Part shown: piece by piece, positions 1 through 12,054 of the stretch
Layout of the letters: each line of letters starts with the position of its first letter
Position numbering within the stretch: the first letter of the stretch is position 1
DNA from: Onchocerca volvulus
Taxonomy: Eukaryota > Nematoda > Chromadorea > Rhabditida > Onchocercidae
DNA: 64,000 bases
Assembly (NCBI GenBank): GCA_000499405.2
Contig: HG738138.1
Location: 18,639,753-18,703,752, forward strand
Direction: 5' to 3'
The notes under the pieces: generated by a model
What the model saw: only the letters and a program-made list of their open reading frames with translations
Databases searched by the model: none
Told to the model about the DNA's origin: nothing
Made by a program: the position numbers and the translations under genes

Positions 1-226
1 GTAATTCGTTAACGGATTATTGTCTTAGAGAATTTTACTAGTTGTCTTTTAAAATGGACAGCACTGAGAGCTGATTAAAAAAGTCGATATATTAATATGG
101 ATATCAAACGTGACTACGTTAATATTGATTTACCCATCTGATTATACACGTTATACCCAGACCAACTGATTCACTGTTGTGATTATTATCAGAGATTGGT
201 CATTGGTTTCACTAGTATTTTTTCAG
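1..226 (+). other. Intron of the CDC20 homologue (3' part)
   Basis: No coding sequence of the CDC20 type is seen here, and the stretch ends in the acceptor TTTTTTCAG at 218-226. The window opens with GTAATT, which would serve as a donor, so the previous exon may end exactly at the window edge; this could be chance. Confidence 0.6.
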
Positions 227-1003
227 GAACCGCTGTATAGTTTCAGCGATCATCTTGCATCAGTAAAAGCGATTGCATTTAATCCTCATCAAGCGCATTC
301 ACTCGCAACTGGTGGTGGTACTGTCGATCGAACGATTAAATTTTGGAATCTTGCCAGTGGAACACTATGTCACAGTCAGGATACTGACAGTCAGGTGCAT
401 ATAACTTTTAGATATGTAATAGAATCTAGGAACTCCATGCGTATCATAAGATCTGTGAACTTCGTGATTACCAAATTTGTTTGTATTTTCAGGTAAATGC
501 GTTGGCGTTTACATCGAATTATAAAGAGTTAATTAGTGGTCATGGATATCCAGGTAACGATTTGAGAATATGGAAATATCCATCGATGAATTGTCTCAAG
601 GTATTGTCTCAAAGATCCTTAATAGTTGTTTACACTTCATAACTTATTGTTATTTTTATTTGTTGCTTATCAATGATGAATCGGCCAATGCGCATTCAGT
701 TCAATGAATTATTAGCTTTTGAGTCGAAGTTCTTCTGGATTATGAAGTTAGGACATGATGGGACTTAAGAACATATTTTACTACTATGTAATAATTTTTA
801 ATTTTTTAGTCAGAAAGATTTTTCAGGTATTGACTGGACATACTGAGCGCATCTTGGGCTTGACAATTTCCCCATGTGGGCAATATGTTATGAGTGCATC
901 TAGTGATGAAAGTCTTCGTCTTTGGTGGTGTTTCAAAGTTGATAAAAGTGCTAAACAAAAATCGGCAACGAAAAATTCCCGTTTAGTTCAATCTGTCCGT
1001 TAG
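227..1003 (+). CDS. CDC20: CDC20/Fizzy-type APC/C activator, C-terminal exons (5' truncated)
   Basis: The family activates the anaphase-promoting complex and recruits its substrates through a WD40 propeller. Three exons are seen, 227-394, 493-600 and 827-1003, all in phase 0, with acceptors TTTTTCAG, TTTTCAG and TTTTTCAG. Together they encode the last three WD40 blades. Diagnostic stretches are LATGGGTVDRTIKFWN, YKELISGHGYPGNDLRIWKY and GHTERILGLTISPCGQYV, followed by SASSDESLRLWWCF. These follow vertebrate CDC20 residue by residue, including the ELISGHG block that separates the Cdc20/Cdh1 class from other WD40 proteins. The N-terminal C-box and KEN/Mad-binding parts lie outside the window. 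The protein ends in Val-Arg where the family usually ends in the Ile-Arg tail that docks on the APC/C. A Cdh1-type protein is less likely because the segment after the last blade matches CDC20 in length and charge. Confidence 0.9.
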
Positions 1004-3999
1004 GATAGTTTATGAACCAGTTACTGAAAGAAGCTTTACTCGAACATTATTTATTCATTGTCAAGTTTATTTTCAAATTTTTTCTAATTATTATAATCCG
1101 CACAAACACGATTTCTGATCATTTTGGTTGGTAAACTTCACAATTTTACTATATTGGACAAAATGTTTGGAAAATTAAGTTCGTTTAATCGAAATCTTCG
1201 AACATCTTTTTTTTATTTTTGAATGAGTCTTTAAATTTATCTATTTTTTCTCCTTCCAAAAAATTTTCTACTTTTCTTTTTTGATAACAGTGAAGGAAAA
1301 ATTAAAGGCAAAAATGATGAATATTTTGGCATTTCTAATCGTGCTTAAATAAGAGCTTATTTATTTGACTATTTGGAATTAATTTTGATAAATCGAATAT
1401 GATATTAAAAAGACAAAAACGCTATCAAATTAACTGATAACATGAATTCGTTGGAATTATCGCGAAAAGGAGTGACAGTAAAATTTAGTGAGATCATTTA
1501 GTTTCGAAGATTACTCAGTTCTGTCTTATCATTTGTTTGCTTGTATTTAGCTCATTTTTGTTTCGTTTCGTTGTAATTTTCTTAGTTCGTAGTTCGTATT
1601 AACTATAAAATATAACACTGGTTGTAGCTTTATCTTTATTATTATCTTATTATGCTGTTTACCAAATTGCTCAGTAAACTAGACTTTTTTGTCTGAATTA
1701 TATATCATTATAATAGCTTATCTTTATGACTTGTTTTTCGTTAACATCTAAGCTTGCTATAAATTGTTTCTTTTTAAAATTAGAAAGCTGATTTCATCCC
1801 GTGATCCGCTTGCCCTATTTAAGTAATCGAAGCATTTAAATTGGCTACTTTCTTTCTAGTGTGTATTTAATAATATTATGTAACTACTAATCAAGCCAGA
1901 TAACAATTTCTTTAAATTTGTGTTGACCACAAGTTTTCAATTTTTACGAGACGAATAAAATGTACACAAGAATTATTGTTAAAAATAGCTGTTGAATATT
2001 TTGTTTCCGATTTTATCGGAGAATAGGGTTCTGGGATTAATGTGGATGCATCAAAACGATCTCGTTATTTCCCAATAAATTGTTAGTACTGTATCATGAT
2101 AATATAGCACTTGTATTTGTGAAATGATCTGTCTTGTCTGTCACTAAATTTAGCATCATATATTTTATTATGTGGTTCATTCTGACAGTTTTCAAATCAC
2201 TAATGCTATTTTGCAACGAAGGTTCTGATTGATACTGTATTATATATTATTCTACTTGTACTTATCGCTACTTGTGATTATTAGTTGGATTTGGACTCTA
2301 CTGCCATTTCTGTGTTCTTTACATACATTCCATCATTTGTATGCTTGATATTTGGATTTTATCAATTTTGTATTGGATGCCTCAGTTTGATTATCTATTT
2401 ATGAGCACATGAACCCACAATTACCTGAATAAAGCTAATCTCTTTTTCTCTTTCCTCGAGAAGATATATCTGCACTTCAAATTGTTCGTTACTTTCTACT
2501 CTATTACTTTTCAATTTTTCTGATTTCTATTCATGTAGTTCGTTGTAAGAAATTTCAAAATTTTTATGGATCTATTTCAGTGAAAATTTAATGATAAAAC
2601 TCCCTAAACAGGAATAATTTCATTCGAGGAGACAGAAAATGGTATGAGTTTCCGGAAAATCTTTTTCCTTTTCGAGAAAGCTTCTGGAATTCGGTGTATA
2701 AGAATCTTTCGTCTATGAGTTGTAGATGTATTGGATTTTTTTGGATTTATTCGTTGGAAATTGATGGGATTGGTCATTCAATTAGATTCAGACAATATGA
2801 TGCGGATGGTCGAAGCTGGAGGCAGTGAAAGTGAAATTAATAGAGGAAGATGGATGAATAATAAGTTGGCCATAAACCTATACCTGGAATGTTTCTACGG
2901 CATAATCGCATGACATTTTATGACTTGCAGATAGTTGATAGCAAATTTCATCTTTGAAACATTTCAGTGGGTTCAGTTCGGGTTTTAATTTAAATTAAGG
3001 AGCGCATGAGCGATATGGCGTGTTCTTTGCTCATCGTGCAATGGAGCAGGTTTGAATTTTGAGGAGATTGGAAGGGGAATAGGTTGGATAGGATAGAAGT
3101 GGTATAAGATAACGAAGTGTTGGAAGTATCAGGTATGATGTGATAGAATGGAATCTTTTTATTTTTCAAGGATAGGAATGTGTTATACGGAAAGGATCCT
3201 ATACCATTATACACGCAATCTTAACTATTTCACTGCCAAAAAACTAATATCTGCTACTGGAGTGTGCAAATTCAACGATTGTTACACGTCGAAGAATCTG
3301 TTTTTGTCTTAGAGACAAATGAAATTCATCCTGTTTAATGGGAATGTCACCGCGGACAATTGAAAAGGATTATTCCGAATAGTTTCAAATTTATAGCTTA
3401 CAAGAAGTGTGTCTTTGAAATGGCGTTAAAGAAATTGAATGGAAAATGTTATATTGAAATGATACTGCGTGCATCGAGGTGGTACAGTTTGCAGTCGGAT
3501 GGATGTTTCTCACAACATTAGTACTTGATGGATTGTTTCAACTTCGCATGTTTGAGATCTTCATTGCAGAATTCCAGGCTTAGTGGTACCACGAATTGAA
3601 GAAGTTTTAGATATTACTTCCCTGACAGCAGAGCCTTTCTCAATGATACACGCATGCCTGTACTCTGCCCTGAGAGCCACTTAATATCGCGTGGAGCAGA
3701 TATATCTGTCAAGCTGTTAGGCTGACACTTAGCCCTGTTGGCTGGCAGTATGGTTCGTTCGTTTGTTTTGTAAGCGTGCCTGGGGAGGAGCGGATGGATG
3801 GTATAAGTGGGTCAGTGGACAAGCAGGATGTGTATTGTAGGTTGTGTTAGACAGACCTGGCATGGGATAGTGTGTGAGCAGAGGAGGGAACAGATGGCGT
3901 GAAAACTGGTCAACGAAGATGCGCGCGTACCGTTACTTCGTTGATGGGAGTGTTAGTGATAGCAGACAGGTCCCTTTCTCTCCCATCTTCTTCATTTCA

Positions 4000-4072
4000 G
4001 GTCTTCTAATAGCTGATGTCAGACGACGAGAGCCTGAAATGCCTCCTCTACTGCAGTTGCTGCTGTGTATAG
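4000..4072 (+). other. Candidate non-coding or 5' exon (doubtful)
   Basis: The block is preceded by TTCATTTCAG and followed by a near-perfect donor, ATAG|GTGAGT. One reading frame contains a short Leu-rich peptide starting MPPLLQLLLCI that would leave the exon in phase 1, like the start of a signal peptide. Another frame starts MSDDES and hits a stop one codon before the donor. No downstream exon in a matching phase was found before the BED gene, so it may be a 5' untranslated exon or chance. Confidence 0.2.
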
Positions 4073-4359
4073 GTGAGTGAGTGGGTGGGTGGTGTGTGTG
4101 TCTGTTCGGAATGTATATAAAACCAGTAGGGAGATTAGTGGTAATGTTGTGTGTATGTGTGTAGTGAATGCGCGCGCCCCTTCAGCCTGTTATTATTCAT
4201 AGGGACCAGGAGTTGAAGTGACCTATATGGCTGATGCTGTTGTCCACTCCACAACTGACCGTTGATTGTCTCGTTGCAACGAGATAAATTGTAGGAGAGA
4301 AGTGAAGGAAACAGATACGGCATTCAATACGTACACGGCACGTACGCAACCATACATGT

Positions 4360-4421
4360 ACACACACACACACCCACACCCACACCCACGCATCATTACA
4401 TATGCTCACACACACACACAG
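4360..4421. repeat. CA-rich microsatellite
   Basis: Interrupted CA dinucleotides, with CCCACA variants in the middle, at about 4360-4388 and again at 4406-4421. Open frames across it on the minus strand (runs of Val, Trp and Cys) are artefacts of the repeat. Confidence 0.9.
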
Positions 4422-5433
4422 ATAATAATTCATCCCGCATAGGCTGGTCCTTGGCAGTTTATAGATTACTATTGGAATAATGTAGGAAGACGGAATAGCA
4501 AGCATCCTGTCCAGTTCAGTCATTGCCAACGGTCATTGTTATATATTAGATTCTTACTCGTACTTTTCACTTCCTTCTCGTTCGCTGATCACTTATGTAA
4601 ATCGCTCTTTGCTTATTTAGTTTCTTGAAATTTATTTCAAAACGTGTACCCTACATTCGGTCACCTTAATACTATGTACGTTCATAATGTTTATTTCTAA
4701 AAAAAAAACCCGAAATATCAAAAAAAAAGAAATCTTAAATAAAATCTTTTATATCTTTTTTTGCTTTGAATATTTTATTTCTGTTATCTTGAGCATTTTT
4801 TCTCTTACGCTAATCATTTGTTATCGACACATACGCTAATGCTAGCAAAATTTATTCTTTGACTTGTTTTTGTTCAATTGTATTCTTGTTTGGAAACATT
4901 TCATCTTGATCATTTTTATCTGCTATTTATTTTCAGATTTTTAAGAATTCGAAAACAAAGTAAGAAAATTGGACAATTCAACGGACGGCACTTTGAAACG
5001 GTATATTTAAAATATCAAATTTGCAGACTAACAGTGAATCTCCTGTCGACGATGATCGCCGTGTAATTCTCCTTGCCCTTCCTTCCTTGTCCGCCCTTCT
5101 TTCTCCACAGTGTCAAACATCAGGTCTTTTTATTAAATCGCCTTATTCGCTGGCTTTTTTACCGCTTTGATATTTACCATTTTCGATTTCTTCAGACTTT
5201 CTCATTATGATTCTAGCTAGGAAGGAGCGAGAAAATTTAGTTTCTTTTTTGTTCTGATAGAGCACAATTATGTTGAAGTAATGAGAGAGAATTTTAATGG
5301 CGAGTTCTAGAAATTTTATGATAACATAGTTTTTTAAGTCAGAATAAACTTGAAGTATTATACTAGTTTTAAATATTACAGTTAGATAACTCGGAATCAC
5401 TAAACTACCCCAGCATACACGACAAGAATAGCA

Positions 5434-8400
5434 ATGTCTACATCTTCGGTGATTTCTGTTAACAGTGCGAAATCGACTGGATGTCACAAAATTGTTATTT
5501 CTCCACCTATAGTGCCATCACAATATAATGCAAAAAATGCTGGTAGAAAAAAGACAAATCCGGTTTGTTTCGTTAGAAGAAAATAATTTTTGAGATTTAG
5601 TCCAAGTGTAAACATTTTAATGGTGTTTTAGTTGAAGTCTGTTGAATATTTCTTGGTTTCAATTCTTATCGTATCTTTTCCATTCTGCTAAAGTGTATCG
5701 GAATTGCTTAGCCGTTCAGCACAGATGCTTGGTCATTAATAGTCTACCCAAAAAGGCCAGCTACAAGTCATTATACTTAGTTCAGTATCTGCATATGAAT
5801 TGTGAAAACGATGATGATTTTGATTGTGGCTCGCTAATGTAGACGATATCTTAACGGCTTATTTAAAATCCTTGAGAATATATATTATCCTGTTTCTACA
5901 ATAATTTACTTCTTGCTACATCTATACTCCTTGTAATGTGTTCGGATTTCAAAAATCAGTATTCGCGTATACTAATTAAGGTGTGGAATTTTTTTGTGGA
6001 TCTAAAAACGAAAGGACTAAGTGGTGTACGGTGTCGTTATTGCGAATGGATAACAAATGATCGCAGTCCAACAACGCTAAAATTCCATTTAAAACGTAAG
6101 CATGACACGGGCATTGGCGGTATCTGGAACATCGTGGAGGAACGGATTGGCATCAATCAACCCCAGGGTCGTAGCCGTCTTGTTGTTAATAATAGAAATG
6201 TATGCATTGCTCTAAAAAATTTCGTTTTTCCAGCAAAGAAATTTTGAATTCAGATTTTTTAACGAGGTTTTTTTTTTTTAATGAATATGCGTATAAATCT
6301 CGACTGTTAGACTAAATACAGAAAATCAAAGAATGGGTCGTAATGAGCCGGTTTTTACTTTAGCGACTTTTTTTCCGTCTTTTGGATAAATTAAATTGAT
6401 TCAGTTTTTGCAAATTTTAATTCACTTCGACCTTTGATTACTTAAGAATTTCGTTTCATTTACTTTTTTTTTCAGGGTGAAACGGCGGCCTTTGTGATCC
6501 CTGTGGATACTGAAGTGAGACCAGAATCGGATAGAGAACAACAATGTTATCCTGGTAGGTGTCCATTCAATTTGCCGTTCTAAATTACAGAGTTCTATAT
6601 TATATTTGGCATGATATTTCAATGTAAAGGATGAAGTTAACGACGAGTTTTCATTTTCTCATTCATTATTTTCTGGAATGGATGACTTTTGCGTTATTCT
6701 CCTAAATACCACTATATCTTTCCCGAAATCATGTTGCGTACATCTGTTACTACTGCCAACAGCACTTCCAAGAAGGCAGCAAAATCACGAAATTAATGTA
6801 TTCAACGACTAGTCTTATTAACTGAAGACTGTGAACATTTAGAAGTCTTGAAATTCGAAATCGTTAATCGAGAGTAAATCTCCCCAGCAAATTGAATTTG
6901 ATGAGCACATGTACCTTCAATTCTGTTTCGATTTCTGCTACTGTTAGCACTTGCTAAAGCTTGCCAGACTAAGAGGTATTTTTATACATGAACTTAGTTC
7001 GTAATTTGACCTGTTATTCAATCTGTGAATTCAGGAGTTCAGTTTACATTTTTCTGAAGTCATCTCTTTCACTTTGTCTATAGAATCAAGCTATTATTTC
7101 AAAAGATGATTGATTATTCATATACCGCGAGATTTGCAAACACATTGTGGCTAGATGTAATATTATACTTGCATGACTGAAATGATGAAAATGTTGGTTT
7201 GTCTTGCTGCTCACCATTGCTGACACTACTTTTGTACTGAGGAGAAGCATTAGCTTCGACTTTAAAGAGATTTTATATATTTAACAATTTTTATAGAGTG
7301 AATTTAGTAATTAGCAGCTATTGATTAGCGTAAGATTTTTATTTTTATTACGAACAAATAAATTTTGTGATTAAAAGTTAAGCTTTGCTGTGTAGAAAAG
7401 TAGGAATTTAATAGTCGTGAAGTTGGTATTCCATATTTGGTTGATTATACTTGCTTGCTTTTCGCATTCCTAGCAATTCCTAGTCCATCATCTTTGATAC
7501 CGAAACAGCCCACACTTGATAAGTTGAGTATGTACGACCGGTCGAACTTTGATCAAAAACTCTGGGAATTATTTAAGTGGGAATGACCGATGGGATAGAA
7601 GTAAAGGGGACACGGTACCGGTTAGAGGTAGTAGATGACGTAGCGAGGATGAAGTAGGTGATAGCAGTAAGGGGGCGGGAAGAAAGAAAGTGTATAGCAG
7701 GTAATCGTGAGTTGTAAGGGTAGGTGGAAATGAGGGGGAGAGGGAAGGGGGAAAGGACAGAAAAGATGGAGGGGGTCTCCCTCCCTATATGCATATACAC
7801 AAACATTGTTACCTGCTCTCCTTCACTTCTTATTTCTCCCCCCCCCCCCTCTCTCTTCCCTCCTTATCCCCTTACTCCTCTATCCCTTCCTTCCGCATTA
7901 CTCACAAACAGCTTCGTTCTGTTTGTCATTTCTGACCTGAAATCCTTATATTAACAAGTTTGTGATATCATGGTAGCTCTAGTGGCTTTTCGCTGGACTT
8001 CATTAGATACTGATGTTTTGTCGAATTTTTGCAGGGTGTCTTTTATCCGGAATTTTTTCAGCAATCACAAATACGACATCACTGGCTATGGGTGATAAGG
8101 ATTATATTCCTGATTCTGGAATCGGTAACAGTAACTTAAGTTATTTTGAAAATGTTGTACTTCAGAGGAAAATTCAAAAGGAAATTGATCTTGATGGAAA
8201 CAAATGGGCGGGGGATAATAGTTCTCTTCTAGGGCTGAGTGAAACTTGCTTGCGCTATCATCAAGAAAATGTAGAGAGTTGTGCTTCTGAGCAGAAAATT
8301 CCTTCATATTTTGGCAAAAAATTTGCTGGTGGCGGAAGCGGATTAAATGATTCCGAAAAATGCATCAGTTTCGAATATAGAATTAATAACTTAATAATGG

Positions 8401-9598
8401 TGGTGGCATTACTGTGCTGTCTGAAGTCGAGGATTCCAAGGGAGCTTATTTGGCTAATTCTGAAAGTCCCAAAAATGATCGAAAAAACTGGTCTCGAATT
8501 CGAGATCCGTTATGGGTGAGTAACGAGGAAATTGTTCGTCGGAGTGACATTGTGTTAAAACGAGAATGGTTCAAGGTGGAATGTTATGATAATGAAAAGG
8601 AAATGTTTCGAGAGCAGCTCAGGGGTCGTGTTTCTAGATGGAAAGTAAGGAAAACGAGCACAGGCTCTAAGATTTTTTATCGATGCAATAAATTTAAATA
8701 TTTCGAATGTGGTTGTCGAATGTATGCAGAAATTCGGGTCGAAATCGGATTGGTCTTTACGAAAGTGGTTTTCATGATCATTCATCTCACAAATTCAAAT
8801 GTTTGAGTAATTTTTTTTTTTATTATTATTATACTGCTAAATCTTTTTAACTTCATCGTACACCTTTTCATATAACATTGTATTTGCAGTTAAAAATAAC
8901 CATATATCAACTATTGAAAAAAACTTATGTTACTGGCTGTTAAATGGCTTTGTTTAAGTCAGTGACTTTTCTTTATCGACATTCACTTTCGTTTTGTTTG
9001 CTAGTGACTAATTCGTTGGTTAATTCGTGACAGTGATTAGCTATCATTGCTGATTAATGTTTGACTAAATAATCTACAGTTCTACTAATTGAATGCCGCT
9101 AACTGATGAAACTGGAAGATTCTTCAATCAGAAATTTGTTGGCAATGGTAGCTAATTATTGCCTTTTAACTAAGGCTGTGGAAGGTTTCATTACCAATAG
9201 TATTTTGCAAGACGAGTAACAGATCGATGGATATCCTTATATATGTTGGAATTTCTCTGTTGCACTCAAAATTTTTCTTCTACGCTTGAAGTTTTTGATT
9301 TCTTATGATAATTTCGGAATCATTGAAGTTGGTAAGTATATAAATTGGTGATATTTGTAGTAACATTGAACTGTAAATAATATTTAAAATATAATTTGTT
9401 CTGACATTGTGGTTTTTCCAGTGCGCTTCTATAACCGCTTAAAAAAGGAAGTTAATTTGGGATGTTTCAAAAATATTAAATTATTAGGATCACCAAGATT
9501 TTTCTTTATAAATTCTTTATCATCATTTGATTATCATCGAATAAGAAATTCATAAGGAGCAAATCTTGTATGAATGGTTGAATGAGGCATCAGGTTTT

Positions 9599-9640
<42 letters not shown>

Positions 9641-11381
9641 CAGAAGCAGGTGCGCGTGTCGTTGTAGATACGAAACCAAGTTCGTCCCAACAGGCATTAT
9701 TAGATCAGTTCATACAGAATGCTACAAAAAATGCAAAATTAAATGGCACTCTTACTGGAATAACTGCGTCAACATCTGCCTATACACGACCACCATCATT
9801 ACAGCCGCAGACTTCCAGTAATATCGGTTGTGGACAGGATAACATTTTTGATACGGTTTCTTTTTTTTCTCATGAAAAATTCGGTTCTTTTCGTACGCAT
9901 CTTAATATGTTAAGAGCCTAAAGTTTGGTTAAATGGTAGTCTTATATGGTGATGATATAACGGAAATGATGTCTAAATAAGGGGTTTCAACAAATTAGTG
10001 TTCCAGGAATTCTTGGATTTCGAAGTTTATCTTTTCCCTCTTATGAGATCTTGTTATTTTTTAGAAAGGACTGGTTGACGATAATTTAATATCGGCAAGA
10101 TCTGCGAAGATTTTCTCTCCTAAGGTGGAATGTGGTGAAGTTAGTTTTCAAAAATCTTCAGCACGTAAATTTTCATTACTTAATGTGAATTACGCTTGTC
10201 AGTGATGCAGTTAATCATCTAATAAAGGATAGTATCGGATTTCGAGCTATTTTACAGTATGTGATGGAAATTCTAGCTTCTTTGAAGGATTTTGTGCTTT
10301 CAATGGGCCAATTTACGGAAGGATTTGAGTATATTGCATGAAGAATGGATAGAATTTAGATAATTTGTGTAAGACATGTGAATAATGTGCCTGAGATACT
10401 ATAATTTTTTAGTTAGAAATATACACGTAGTTTCATGGTAATCTCAGAATTGTTTACTGAAAAGATAAATAATAAACATTTCATCAATTTAAGGGTGACG
10501 ATGCGGGTGATAATAATGAACCATTATATGTGCTGAGTGATGGAAGCAATTTGTCTGAATTGTTGCATGTTGCCAATGATATGGACTTGGCATTTACTTA
10601 CAATTCTAGGCGGTAATTTTTTTCTTTGCTTGATGGATTCCTAAAGTGGTGTTTGTTCATTGTTTTGGTTTCTTGTCTATCGCGATAATGGTCAGTTTCT
10701 TAATTCATCTCTTAACATGCAGGTCTCCATAAGAATTTCCGAAAGAGAGGACTTCTTAAGTCTTTTTTTGGCACCCTTTAGTTTGGCAGCAATATTTTAA
10801 TTTGTTAGGTCTTAATAGATTATTGTTCCGATGTCTTCTACTATATTTTCGAGATTTATCTTAAAGTTCTAACACACTGACGAGCTTTTGTTATTGTCTC
10901 ACTGCGACGAGATATCTATATAGGGTTATAGGCTGGATATTTCATTTAATTATAGGTCGTTTTGATTGATAGAACTCAAGGACATGAGAAAGTGTGAAAT
11001 TTTAATCTTACCAGAATTTTATAGGACTGGGGAATTTTGCTTTGAATCGAATGCACAAGACATGAGGGGTCGTTTGGTTGTGTTCGCGGACCTTGGAACT
11101 AAAGTTGCTGTACGTGAACGTTTCAATGGCAGTGATCTGAGGTAAAAAATATAAATTGATTTAGTGCAATATTGTATAATGCAAAGCAAGGTTTTTCATT
11201 AGTTTTGTTTCCCAATTCTTTGCAGTAACCTTTTTTGGGTAATTTTTTGGTATTGTCTTTTCTTTTTTGTATTATATTAATTTTTTATAATTTCAGCTAC
11301 GAAGAATGGAACAAAGCCGACTGGAAGCAATTCTTATGGGCAGTACGCGGAAAATGCATGAATGTTCTTAGGGGGCTTTAA
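5434..11381 (+). CDS. BED-type zinc-finger protein, 339 aa, eight exons
   Basis: Exons: 5434-5562, 5981-6199, 6476-6554, 9644-9855, 10065-10124, 10494-10612, 11025-11141, 11297-11381. All phases join and total 340 codons with the stop. Residues 44-84 form a BED finger: VW then FF at 44-48, Cys61, Cys64, His79 and His84, with TTLKFHLKRKH as the second half. BED fingers bind DNA and are common in transposase-derived and chromatin proteins. Residues from about 117 to 230 are Ser/Thr/Asn/Gln-rich and look disordered. The C-terminal third (exons 6-8) includes LSDGSNLSELLHVANDMDLA and WNKADWKQFLWAVRGKC and looks folded, but I do not recognise it. The start follows a bare acceptor, CTACCCCAG at 5405-5413, 20 bases upstream, fitting trans-splicing. 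Intron 3 is unusually long (6555-9643) and holds another coding block. An AATAAA lies at 11692, about 310 bases past the stop. The donor of exon 5 was chosen by phase (10124, not 10134). Confidence 0.78.
7600..7875. repeat. Polypurine then polypyrimidine tract in BED-gene intron 3
   Basis: About 7590-7770 is dominated by G and A on the plus strand, ending in GGGGGTCTCCC. The strand bias then flips to C and T (about 7818-7875, with a run of ten or more C). No gene is supported. The arrangement is a rough inverted purine/pyrimidine tract. Confidence 0.6.
8035..8806 (+). pseudogene. FLYWCH/WRKY-GCM1-like zinc-finger coding block inside a BED-gene intron; alternative exon or decayed gene
   Basis: An acceptor (TTTTTGCAG) ends at 8034 and the following frame is open to 8519. 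A second frame is open from about 8390 to 8806. The second frame carries SRWKVRKTSTGSKIFYRCNK and then FECGCRMYAE, and the next frame over carries YESGFHDHSS at about 8764-8790. Aromatic-Cys, a second Cys about eight residues on, then His-x-His is the ligand pattern of FLYWCH and MULE-associated fingers (family knowledge). The finger is therefore split by a frame change near 8730, and the block as a whole changes frame once more near 8390-8430. A weak 99-base intron (8329-8427) would join the first two frames in phase; no intron of usual size repairs the HDH shift. The 8035 acceptor is in the same phase as the acceptor at 9644, so exons 1-3 of the BED gene could splice into it. It is either an alternative 3' end with a sequencing indel, or a transposon-derived pseudogene. 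Confidence 0.5.
9602..9640. repeat. Poly(T) tract at the acceptor of BED-gene exon 4
   Basis: About 39 consecutive T run directly into CAG at 9641-9643. It acts as an extreme polypyrimidine tract for the exon that starts at 9644, and its length is likely to vary between individuals or assemblies. Confidence 0.9.
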
Positions 11382-12054
11382 ATGCGGTGTACATTATTTG
11401 GAATGGCCTTATTACGATTTTTATATTTTTTTGATTTTTATATGTTTCTCACCTTTTTATTTGTCCTCGCATATCATTCAAATGTCATGTATTTAAGAAT
11501 GGTGCAAGAAAAATATTCCGCCATGCAGATTAGTTCAGCATATTTTTTGAAGTATTCAGGGTGTTTACTGTTAACTATTTTGTTTTATTCAGGAAAACAT
11601 GTAAAACTTATGCAATAGATTCATCTCTTATGCAACTATTTCCTTGTTCATTTTTTTTTCTTTTTTAAAATTCTTAGTTGTTGACAAAACAAATAAAATT
11701 CTTGAATATTCGATTAGCTATGTTGGAGCTATCCTGTTATACTATCTTAGTTTTTTTTATCCTACTACGCTTTCATAATCAGTACGGATCAAGCCAGAAT
11801 AGATAACTCTTCAAAAATAGCGAAATAGAATCTTTGAGAAAAGATAGTTTACTTTTCGAGCAGAGCAATTATCATTGGAAGCAGTAGGAATTCATTATAA
11901 AATATAAATCATGAAGCACTTAAATTTACATATTTAGACTTTATTTTAAGGCTGTATTTAAAATTCACATTTGGGATGAAACACGTATTTCTTGGAACTA
12001 CCAGTGTGACTTAGTATGTATATTTTTATGCTCTTGATTTGGTCAGCGGTCGGG
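11382..12054. other. Spacer between the BED and LIM genes
   Basis: Holds the 3' flank of the BED gene, with AATAAA at 11692-11697. It also holds a bare acceptor, TTTGGTCAG, ending at 12046, eight bases before the LIM start codon. The short plus-strand frame at 11382-11618 is hydrophobic by AT bias and has no support. Confidence 0.6.

Larger units (their letters stand above)
1004..5433. other. Intergenic region between the CDC20 and BED zinc-finger genes
   Basis: About 4.4 kb with no convincing gene. The first part is AT-rich 3' flank; an AATAAA lies at 1954-1959, nearly 1 kb past the CDC20 stop. From about 3600 to 4500 the base composition becomes clearly richer in G and C, with GT- and CA-rich runs, and contains one splice-flanked candidate exon (4000-4072). 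A pyrimidine-rich tract runs around 5068-5110. Short open frames here lack codon character. Confidence 0.5.

Noticed and set aside
2731..2913. 60-codon plus-strand frame
   Set aside because: No splice context, no trans-splice site and no recognisable motif; length is common by chance.
4197..4529. 110-codon minus-strand frame rich in Val, Cys and Trp
   Set aside because: It is the reading of the CA microsatellite.
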